DNA from: Sporisorium sorghi
Lineage: Eukaryota > Basidiomycota > Ustilaginomycetes > Ustilaginales > Ustilaginaceae
DNA: 64,000 nucleotides
Assembly (NCBI GenBank): GCA_023212695.1
Contig: JALCCG010000094.1
Span: forward strand, 1-64,000
Reading direction: 5' to 3'
The notes under the pieces were generated by a model. That model had not been told where the DNA came from and did no database searches. It saw only the letters and a program-made list of their open reading frames with translations. Position numbers and translations under genes: made by a program. This document shows positions 43,968 through 50,849 of this stretch, piece by piece; positions within the stretch are counted from its first letter, which is position 1; each line of letters begins with the position of its first letter.

Positions 43968-44972
43968 ATGGATACTGTATTGGTGAAGGAATATCGAGCG
44001 GATATAGTGGAGTGCGTCCACAATGGACATATATGTATTGTTAATGATGAAGGAGCCGTTCAAGCCTATGCAGGAGACCCGGAATATGTCGCATTCACGC
44101 GTTCCTCCGCCAAGCCGCTGCAGGCAATCCCATCCATCCGTGCGGGATTGGCAGATCATTATGGGTTAACAGTAGAGGAAATTGCGATTATGACGGCTTC
44201 CCATCGGGCAGAGCCGGCCCATGTTGAAGTATTGGAGCGCTTTGCCCGCAAGGTAAGCATTGGGGAGTCCAATATGGTCTGCGCATCCAGCTGGCCGCTG
44301 GATGAAGGAAGCAAGGAATCTCTTTTGCGTGAAGGAAGCGATAAGAGCAAATGGTACCATAATTGCTCGGGCAAGCATTACGGCATGCTTGCCTATTGCC
44401 AGATGGCGGGATACCCGCTTAAAGGATATGACCATCCGGAACATCCGCTTCAGCAGGAGATTCTTGGAACGGTCTCCGATTTGGCCGGATTGGCACCCGG
44501 CGATATTCGTCTAGGCACGGATGGATGCGGACTGCCGGTATTTGCTATGCCGCTCCGTGCTCTGGCCACCGCCTATATGAAGCTTGCATCCCCTGACCGG
44601 ATCGAGGATGAGCCTACGCGAAAGGCGGTCCTTACGATCACATCGGCTATGAATGCATCTCCCTATATGGTTGCGGGGAACCACAAAGTGGACACCCTCC
44701 TTCTGGAAGATGATAACGTGGTGGCAAAAGGGGGCTTTAAAGGGGTGTACTGTTTTGGTCTGAAGAAGGAGCGATTGGGTATTTCGTTTAAAATCGCAGA
44801 TGGTTCAGAGGAAGAGTGGGGCTGGATTGTGGAGTCCATACTGGAGCAAATCGGATACAGCAATAAGACGACCCTCCAGCGGCTGAAAGCCGCGTATCCC
44901 AAGGATCTATTCAATGATGAGGGACGCAGGGTAGGCAGGGCCGAAACTGAATTTATACTGACCCGCGTTTAA
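43968..44972 (+). CDS. asparaginase II-family protein
   Basis: The 334-residue product has AFTRSSAKPLQAIPSI (about residues 43-58), IMTASHRAEPAHVEVLERF, HNCSGKHYGMLAYCQMAGYP and RLGTDGCGLPVFAMPL. These are the conserved stretches of the L-asparaginase II family first seen in Rhizobium etli AnsA (PF06089). The enzyme hydrolyses asparagine to aspartate and ammonia in the cytosol. The length is typical. AGAAGGAG precedes the ATG. It is a single gene with no evident partner. Confidence 0.9.
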   Translation: MDTVLVKEYRADIVECVHNGHICIVNDEGAVQAYAGDPEYVAFTRSSAKPLQAIPSIRAGLADHYGLTVEEIAIMTASHRAEPAHVEVLERFARKVSIGESNMVCASSWPLDEGSKESLLREGSDKSKWYHNCSGKHYGMLAYCQMAGYPLKGYDHPEHPLQQEILGTVSDLAGLAPGDIRLGTDGCGLPVFAMPLRALATAYMKLASPDRIEDEPTRKAVLTITSAMNASPYMVAGNHKVDTLLLEDDNVVAKGGFKGVYCFGLKKERLGISFKIADGSEEEWGWIVESILEQIGYSNKTTLQRLKAAYPKDLFNDEGRRVGRAETEFILTRV

Positions 44973-45038
44973 ACAAGAATGATTAGATCGAAATCCGCCG
45001 GGGTATTAGAATAGTAAAAACGGCGGAGGTGACCGGCC

Positions 45039-45758
45039 ATGATTAAGATCATGACGGCTGCGGAAAGACATACTACCCATGATGATGGTATTCATAGTGA
45101 ATTCAGTTTTTCTTTTGGAGATTATACAGATCCGCATAATGAGCATTTTGGAAGCCTACTCGCACATAATGAATATGTGCTGAAACCGATGGAGGGTTTT
45201 GATCGCAGGTTTCATCATGACTTGGTGATTGTCCATTTGGTGCTGGAGGGCAAGTTAACGTATGAGGATGATAAGGGGAAGTTTATGGAGCTTACCCCAG
45301 GCACGATTCATGTTGTGAATACAGGCTCGGGTGTATATCATGCAGAGAATAATGCGTCTTCCTCCGAAGATGTCCGTTATCTGGAAATGTGGTTTTTACC
45401 TGCTGAGCCGGGTCTTGAGGCCAGTCATCACCAAGGCGACTTTACACAAGCACAGCGATTAAACCAGATGCTTCCGATCATCGGATCGGGTGACGGTGAA
45501 CGCAGCTTGCCCCAATCATTGGATGTTGTGATGTACAGCAGCATACTCGAGACAGGCAAAGAGCTGACGTACAGCTTATCCGAGGATAGGAGAATGCATG
45601 TGTACGTTATCAGCGGCCAGGTTGAAATATCATCGGAAGACGGAGTATTTGATATTTCATCCGGTGACGCCGCCAGAATACAGCGTCGTCATGAGCTGAC
45701 CTTCCAGGGGAACTCAAGTGAGGGGAACTCGGAAGTAGTTATCATTGATATGCCATAG
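45039..45758 (+). CDS. pirin-like bicupin protein (YhhW family)
   Basis: The 239-residue product has two cupin domains (about residues 15-125 and 145-235). SEFSFSFGDYTDPHNEHFGSLLAHNEYVL is the pirin/YhhW opening. The usual metal segment, H-P-H-x-D-(M/F)-E, appears as FDRRFHHDLVIVHLVLEGKL, so part of the ligand set is changed. YhhW-type pirins have quercetinase activity in vitro. Loss of ligands here may mean another activity or none. GGCGGAGGTGA precedes the ATG. Confidence 0.8.
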   Translation: MIKIMTAAERHTTHDDGIHSEFSFSFGDYTDPHNEHFGSLLAHNEYVLKPMEGFDRRFHHDLVIVHLVLEGKLTYEDDKGKFMELTPGTIHVVNTGSGVYHAENNASSSEDVRYLEMWFLPAEPGLEASHHQGDFTQAQRLNQMLPIIGSGDGERSLPQSLDVVMYSSILETGKELTYSLSEDRRMHVYVISGQVEISSEDGVFDISSGDAARIQRRHELTFQGNSSEGNSEVVIIDMP

Positions 45759-45764
45759 ATTAGG

Positions 45765-45823
45765 ACGGCAAAGCCCCCGGAAACTCGCGAATTTCATTAG
45801 CGAAGTTCCGGGGGCTTTGCCGT
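45765..45823 (+). other. long inverted repeat without T-run
   Basis: ACGGCAAAGCCCCCGGAA pairs perfectly with TTCCGGGGGCTTTGCCGT across about 23 nt. No T-stretch follows. It could still separate the convergent pirin and DUF1128 genes. Confidence 0.7.
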
Positions 45824-45854
45824 GGAATGGGTATCTGCTTGGTTTCTTTACGAT

Positions 45855-46082
45855 TTAATGATTTCCGCGAAGCTGGCCGAGTTCTGATACTACGGCTTCC
45901 ACTTCGGATATGCTGAGATTTTGTTTATTCATGACCATATCATACAAGTCATAAATATCATCGTATTGGTTAACCGAGAAGGCGGAAGCCTGCATTGCAG
46001 CGCCTGTAGCCATCCGAAGCTTTGTTTTGATCTGCTCAATCATATACTCGACATTCGCTTGCGATTTTTCATTCAAGTTCAT
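45855..46082 (-). CDS. DUF1128 family protein (YfkI-like)
   Basis: The 75-residue product reads MNLNEKSQANVEYMIEQI then KTKLRMATGAAMQASAFS and YDDIYDLYDMVMNKQNLSISE. This matches my memory of DUF1128 proteins, small cytosolic helical proteins of Bacillales without known function. AGAGGATGGTG lies 8 nt before the ATG at 46082 and gives the usual family length. The frame remains open to 46172, but no ribosome binding site supports that start. Confidence 0.82.
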   Translation of the reverse strand: MNLNEKSQANVEYMIEQIKTKLRMATGAAMQASAFSVNQYDDIYDLYDMVMNKQNLSISEVEAVVSELGQLRGNH

Positions 46083-46263
46083 GTGTAACACCATCCTCTC
46101 TTCGGCGGATTTACGATTTTCATCCCTGTATTGTATCATGTTACTGTGCAGCTCGACCAATGTTTTTGCCATTGTGGACGTGAATAGGTTAAAATCAGGA
46201 AAAAACCTGTTTCAAAGGCATCGGTAAGCAGTATGGGAGCATGGATTAATGAGGAGGTCCGTC

Positions 46264-46803
46264 ATGAGCGAACAAGCTGATAAACCGCCAATCGTATATG
46301 CCGCCAAGGCCAAAATGTCGGGCCACGAACTGATGGTTTTCTTTCAAATGATCTCGCAGCGGCATGCAATCGAAAGCATTGTGTTCTTATGTATTGGTAC
46401 CGATCGTTCAACGGGGGATGCACTGGGACCGCTGACGGGAAGCCGGCTGGCGGCATATGGGTTCCCGCACGTGGTTGGGACGCTGCCTGAACCGTGTGAT
46501 GCCTTCAATCTTCAAGCGAGACTGAACGGGATACCCGCGGATAAGGTGATTGTTGCCATTGATGCGTGTCTGGGGCAGGCTTCCTCTGTCGGTTATTTCT
46601 TTACGAGTGAAGGTCCATTGACACCAGCCCAGTCTGTCGGAGGGAAGCTTCCTTCCGTGGGAGATTACAGTGTGGCAGCCGTTGTGAATGTTCAGGGTCC
46701 AAAGCCTTATTGGACCCTGCAGGTAACGTCCCTTTACCAAGTCATGGGGATGGCGGAGGAGATAGCACGGCAAGCGGCATTGGCCTTTAATCTTAGGACA
46801 TAA
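46264..46803 (+). CDS. yyaC: sporulation protein YyaC (DUF1256)
   Basis: The 179-residue product has VFLCIGTDRSTGDALGPLTG (about residues 40-59) and VIAIDACLGQASSVGYF (about 96-112). Together with TPAQSVGGKLPSVGDYSVAAVVN they mark the YyaC/DUF1256 family, distantly related to the spore protease GPR. YyaC is made in the developing spore; its substrate is unknown. GAGGAGGTCCGTC gives the ATG at 46264, five codons inside the open frame. Its presence indicates an endospore former. Confidence 0.9.
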   Translation: MSEQADKPPIVYAAKAKMSGHELMVFFQMISQRHAIESIVFLCIGTDRSTGDALGPLTGSRLAAYGFPHVVGTLPEPCDAFNLQARLNGIPADKVIVAIDACLGQASSVGYFFTSEGPLTPAQSVGGKLPSVGDYSVAAVVNVQGPKPYWTLQVTSLYQVMGMAEEIARQAALAFNLRT

Positions 46804-46910
46804 GGCATGGCGTTTCAGCCTGGGTTGATTCTGTTTAATATAGATCATTCTTTATAAAATAATGGGTGTCTACCAAATGGCATCCGCTGAATAGAAAGAA
46901 GGGTATCGCT

Positions 46911-47702
46911 ATGGAAAAAGTACAATGCAACGGCAGCACGATTTGTTATGTTGATCAGGGACAAGGTGAGCCGGTCATTTTGCTTCACGGGTTCTGCGGA
47001 AGCTCTGCCTACTGGGAACAGATTCTGCCATTTCTTCAAGGCTTCAGAGTCATTGTACCGGATCTCCGGGGACACGGACGGTCTGACGCACCGATGGGAC
47101 CTTATACCATCGAACAGATGGCAGACGATGTACTCCAGTTAATGGATGAGCTCGATATTCCGAAGGCTGCATTACTTGGCCATTCCCTCGGAGGCTATAT
47201 TACGCTCTCCTTCGCCCAGCGTTACGCTTCTCGTCTGAACGGCTTCGGCCTGATTCATTCTACGGGTTATCCGGACTCGGATGAGGCGAAGGAGAAACGA
47301 GTGAAGGCGGTTAGCACCATTCAAGGGGAAGGCATTACTGCTTTCGTTGACGGGTTGGTGCCCGGCTTATTCGCTCCTGGCACAGAGGATACCAAGCCGG
47401 AGTGTATTCAGCGGGCGAAGGAGATAGGCTACCTGACACCACCGCAGGGAGCAATAGGGGCGGCGCTGGCTATGCGTGAACGTCCGGACAGACGCGACGT
47501 TCTCTCGGCATCCATACTGCCTATCCTGCTTGTAGCCGGAGAGAAGGATGGATTAATTCCAGCAGAGCGTACCTTTACGACAGAGAATGACAATGTAACT
47601 CGCATTGTGATTGAAGGTGCCGGACATATGAGTATGATGGAGACGCCGGAGAAACTTGGCGAAGTGATTACGTCTTTCATGGAACAGCTTGAACATGAAT
47701 AA
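46911..47702 (+). CDS. alpha/beta hydrolase
   Basis: The 263-residue product has an oxyanion segment (VILLHGFCGSSAYW) and the nucleophile elbow GHSLGG (Ser near residue 97). The acid is in LVAGEKDGLIPAER and the catalytic His in EGAGHMSMME. This is a complete alpha/beta-hydrolase triad of the esterase/MhpC-like kind. The substrate is unknown. AAGAAGGGTATCGCT gives the ATG at 46911. A strong terminator follows. Confidence 0.9.
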   Translation: MEKVQCNGSTICYVDQGQGEPVILLHGFCGSSAYWEQILPFLQGFRVIVPDLRGHGRSDAPMGPYTIEQMADDVLQLMDELDIPKAALLGHSLGGYITLSFAQRYASRLNGFGLIHSTGYPDSDEAKEKRVKAVSTIQGEGITAFVDGLVPGLFAPGTEDTKPECIQRAKEIGYLTPPQGAIGAALAMRERPDRRDVLSASILPILLVAGEKDGLIPAERTFTTENDNVTRIVIEGAGHMSMMETPEKLGEVITSFMEQLEHE

Positions 47703-47733
47703 ACGCATGACAACCCTTGTATAGCTTATAATA

Positions 47734-47775
47734 AACGGATACCCCTTGAATCGGGGTATCCGTTTTATTTTTTTC
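47734..47775 (+). terminator. rho-independent terminator
   Basis: AAACGGATACCCC pairs perfectly with GGGGTATCCGTTT around 7 nt, followed by TTATTTTTTT. Confidence 0.9.
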
Positions 47776-48053
47776 ATAATGTGTTTTGGTTTGCTCCCAT
47801 CATCCATCCTGGGCTGATCAGTGCTGTGTTGTTGAAGGTTACCCCGCGCTACTGGAATTCTGATCCCGGATAGCCTACAATTTAATCTAGATTGAGCTTA
47901 GAGTAATGAAGGCAGCGCCGCAGAGGGAATCTGCGAAGCTGCCCAGCGATCACAGGTGGGTGTCCGGCAGCGGAACTCATATTGGAAATATAACGATCAG
48001 GTCACTAGATGAATACGCTGCATTCGAAGTGATGCAGGTTAGGGGGCAAGCGT

Positions 48054-48746
48054 ATGTTTCGCAGGGATTATCTCGTGCGTCTTATAGAGGATATGTCACA
48101 GATGATTGCCAAGGTGTTTTCGCTGAAGCAGGAGCGCAAGCACACAGAAGCGCTCTGGGAATTGGATGATCTATTCAAACGGCAGTTCCGGTTGAATTCC
48201 CAGCTGCTTCGCTCACTGTCTGCTTCCGATATTGAGCAGTTATTTCGAAATCACGGCTATCTGGAGGCGGACAAGCTGCAGAGTGCTGCAAGACTAATGG
48301 AAGAGGAAGCCTCCATTCTGCTTGAGTTGGAGCGTGAAGAAGAAGCAGCGCTGCTCTATACCAAGGTCTTTCAGTTATATTTGAAGGCTGCCCTGCAAGG
48401 GGCCGATCCCAAGCTCCTGAACTTGCCGGAACGGATACACATCGTGAGGGAGCGTTTAAAGTCCTATGCATTGCCTGACACCGCTGCGCGGGATTACTAT
48501 GCATATGCGGAGCAGCAGGGGATGTATGCGGAGGCCGAGAACATCCTTTATCAATTGCTGGATCACCGTGCGATTGAATATAACGAAGCGCTGCAGTTTT
48601 ATCAACGATTACAGCTGAAGTCGCCTGAAGAGCTAGTCAATGGAGGGCTTCCTCTTGAGGAAGTCCGCGAAGGAATGGATGAGCTTCACCGTCGATTCCA
48701 GCATTCGGAGGAGGACGGTGGCGAGCAATCTATCCGTCAGGATTAA
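48054..48746 (+). CDS. DUF6483-like helical protein
   Basis: The 230-residue, all-helical product begins MFRRDYLVRLIEDMSQMIAK and contains an LYxKxFQLYL segment and several TPR-like helix pairs (about residues 40-200), such as YYAYAEQQGMYAEAENILYQLL. The opening and length recall DUF6483 proteins of Paenibacillus and clostridia; function unknown. AGGGGGCAAGCGT precedes the ATG. The 278 nt before it, after the terminator, hold no other visible gene. Confidence 0.7.
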   Translation: MFRRDYLVRLIEDMSQMIAKVFSLKQERKHTEALWELDDLFKRQFRLNSQLLRSLSASDIEQLFRNHGYLEADKLQSAARLMEEEASILLELEREEEAALLYTKVFQLYLKAALQGADPKLLNLPERIHIVRERLKSYALPDTAARDYYAYAEQQGMYAEAENILYQLLDHRAIEYNEALQFYQRLQLKSPEELVNGGLPLEEVREGMDELHRRFQHSEEDGGEQSIRQD

Positions 48747-48778
48747 CCTGTCCCTGTCTATACCATAAAGAAAGTGAG

Positions 48779-49960
48779 ATGTACCTTTTGGATACATTAA
48801 GAAAATTGATTCATAACATCATGGAAGAAAGATCATTAATTACGGCTACACTGAGCCAGCTTCGCAAGCGGGAAGGCATGACCTACAGCAAGGTGACGAT
48901 CAAGCCCGTAGATCTCAAGAACAAGCTCCACTATCAGTTCGCCTATTATTCGGGCACCAAGGTAACCCATCAGAACGTGCCGTTGGATGAGGCGGAGGCC
49001 GTGCTGGTGGACTTGTTCGAGAATGTATTCCGGCAGGCGATGATCTACACACCGGAAGCGGATTATCAGGTTCTGATATCCAAGAAATACAAGGTTTCGA
49101 TTCTGACGAAATCGCCGTCCAAGACGAAGACAGATTTATCCCATAACCGAAAAAAGACGTACATTCTCGAAGAGGGGGAGCCAGTTCCGTTTTTGGTGGA
49201 GCTGGGCATTATGAACGAGGATGGCAAGGTGTTTGCCCGCAGATACGATAAGTTCAAGCAGATTAACCGTTTCTTGGAGATGGTTGAGGATGTTCTTCCC
49301 CATCTGCCGGAGAACCGTCCGTTGACCATCGTCGATTTTGGCTGCGGTAAATCCTACCTGACCTTTGCCTTGTATCATTATTTGGCGGTAACCGCACGCA
49401 GAACGCTGAATATTGTCGGATTGGATCTAAAGGCGGATGTGATCGAACACTGCAGTATGCTGGCGAAAAAACTGAAATATAACCAACTGCGGTTTCTTGT
49501 CGGCGACATTGCGGAATATGACGAACTGGAGCAGGTCGATATGGTGGTCACGCTGCATGCATGCGATACGGCAACCGATGCAGCGCTGGAGAAAGCAGTC
49601 CGTTGGGGGGCCTCGGTCATCCTGTCGGTGCCTTGCTGCCAGCATGAGCTGTTCGCCCAAGTAGAGAGTCCCATCATGGAGCCTTTGCTGTCCCACGGTA
49701 TTCTGAAAGAACGCTTCTCGGCGCTTGCGACAGATGCGATCCGGGCCAAGCTGCTGGATCTGATGGGGTACAAAACGCAGCTTCTGGAGTTTATCGATAT
49801 GGAGCATACGCCCAAGAATATCCTGATCCGTGCGGTCAGCGGTTCGGCCGGTGATCGGGATAAACTGTGGCAGGAGTATACCGCATTTCGCGATTTTCTG
49901 AGCGCTTCGCCATATCTTGAGCGAGCGTGCCAGGATTTATTGCCAAATGCAAAAAAATAA
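48779..49960 (+). CDS. SAM-dependent methyltransferase (Methyltransf_32-like)
   Basis: The product is about 390 residues. Its C-terminal half has a Rossmann methyltransferase domain: IVDFGCGKSYLTFALYHYL (about residues 183-201), VGLDLKADVIEHC, and VVTLHACDTATDAALEKA followed by SVPCCQHEL. The H-A-C-D-T-A-T-D and PCCQHE segments belong to the family of eukaryotic METTL25/GSTCD-like proteins, probable RNA methyltransferases. The N-terminal half is unfamiliar. The ATG at 48779 directly abuts its AAAGTGAG site; an in-frame TTG at 48788 has better spacing and may be the true start. Confidence 0.78.
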   Translation: MYLLDTLRKLIHNIMEERSLITATLSQLRKREGMTYSKVTIKPVDLKNKLHYQFAYYSGTKVTHQNVPLDEAEAVLVDLFENVFRQAMIYTPEADYQVLISKKYKVSILTKSPSKTKTDLSHNRKKTYILEEGEPVPFLVELGIMNEDGKVFARRYDKFKQINRFLEMVEDVLPHLPENRPLTIVDFGCGKSYLTFALYHYLAVTARRTLNIVGLDLKADVIEHCSMLAKKLKYNQLRFLVGDIAEYDELEQVDMVVTLHACDTATDAALEKAVRWGASVILSVPCCQHELFAQVESPIMEPLLSHGILKERFSALATDAIRAKLLDLMGYKTQLLEFIDMEHTPKNILIRAVSGSAGDRDKLWQEYTAFRDFLSASPYLERACQDLLPNAKK

Positions 49961-49965
49961 TTCGC

Positions 49966-49989
49966 GTTGACCCTGTGAGCGATGAAAGT
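49966..49989 (+). repeat. GTTGACCCTGTGAGC repeat, copy 1
   Basis: GTTGACCCTGTGAGCGATGA plus AAGT, repeated 69 nt on with two changes. Confidence 0.75.
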
Positions 49990-50034
49990 CCCTCATATCC
50001 GCAAGGCTATGGAGGCGTAAGCAGACTAATTCAT

Positions 50035-50058
50035 GTTGACCCTGTAAACGATGAAAGT
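50035..50058 (+). repeat. GTTGACCCTGTGAGC repeat, copy 2
   Basis: GTTGACCCTGTAAACGATGA plus AAGT. Its 3' half forms the left arm of the following hairpin. Confidence 0.75.
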
Positions 50059-50085
50059 GCGAGAGCTCACTTTCATCGTTTTTTG
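50047..50085 (+). terminator. rho-independent terminator of the methyltransferase gene
   Basis: AACGATGAAAGTG pairs perfectly with CACTTTCATCGTT around 8 nt, followed by TTTT. It lies about 90 nt past the stop codon. Confidence 0.85.
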
Positions 50086-50259
50086 ATTATGCTCTATCTG
50101 AAATCAGCACCTTGACGGATGCTTTGGAATGCGAAAACAATCGACCCTCTTAATGTATTCATCACGCCCACGGTGCGTGGTCCGAGGTTTGCTTGGACGA
50201 CTGGTGAAGCTAATGGACTGGAGCGAGCTTATCTGCCATAAAAACCAGAGTTTGATTTG

Positions 50260-50344
50260 CTAACGGACACGAGGGTTCTTATTTGCCCAAAAACAACCCC
50301 AAAGATGCGTTCAAATGCCGAAAAAGGGCTGTGGTGTCCGTTAG
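50260..50344. repeat. inverted-repeat element with CTAACGGACAC ends
   Basis: CTAACGGACAC at the left and GTGTCCGTTAG at the right are exact reverse complements 63 nt apart. A third GTCCGTTAG occurs at about 50381. It may be a REP- or MITE-like element. Confidence 0.55.
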
Positions 50345-50400
50345 TTCTTACAAGTTCTCGATTTCGTTGAAATAACCTCTCCCTGGTCCGTTAGGATGAT

Positions 50401-50436
50401 GTCACACTTCCCAACAGTGTCATACCTCGCAACAGT
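50401..50436 (+). repeat. 18-mer tandem repeat
   Basis: GTCACACTTCCCAACAGT is followed directly by GTCATACCTCGCAACAGT, three mismatches in 18. Confidence 0.7.
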
Positions 50437-50754
50437 ATTACACTGATGCTGTGGCTGCTGTGGGAGGAGAGGGATTCAATGCTTATGTAGAGGCTATAAT
50501 CAAACCGGCTAGATAGGGCTCTGCAAAACCCGAAGACTCTAAATTCTTCTTCAATACGCCTGTCCTGATCTTCTTCTGAATCGATTGGTCCAAGCGTTGT
50601 TTCTGCTTCTAGACAACTTTACAAAGTCATTTGCGTCTGTGAGCCGGACAATATGGACCGTACTGTAAACCATCCCCTAATCCAGCAAGGAGTTCACCGC
50701 CAGTTCCATAAGAATAGCCGTGTGGTTCCTTGTCCAAAATGGATAATAGGTTGT

Positions 50755-50769
50755 GTTGACCCTGTGAGC
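50755..50769 (+). repeat. GTTGACCCTGTGAGC repeat, copy 3
   Basis: An exact 15-base match to the start of copy 1, 80 nt before the O-antigen-ligase-like gene. Confidence 0.65.
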
Positions 50770-50849
50770 CGAATGGATGAAGGCCTTGAAATGAGCATCC
50801 ACATGCGAGGGATACACACACATTCCTTATGGAATCGGGGTGTTCATTC

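Larger units (their letters stand above)
49961..50849. other. 0.9-kb non-coding, repeat-bearing gap
   Basis: No credible gene lies here. It holds three copies of a GTTGACCCTGTRARC word, a terminator hairpin, an inverted repeat with CTAACGGACAC arms and an 18-mer tandem repeat (separate entries). The only open frames are short and lack ribosome binding sites. Confidence 0.6.

Noticed and set aside
50401..50436. Possible CRISPR array
   Set aside because: There are only two adjoining 18-mers with no spacers and no cas genes.
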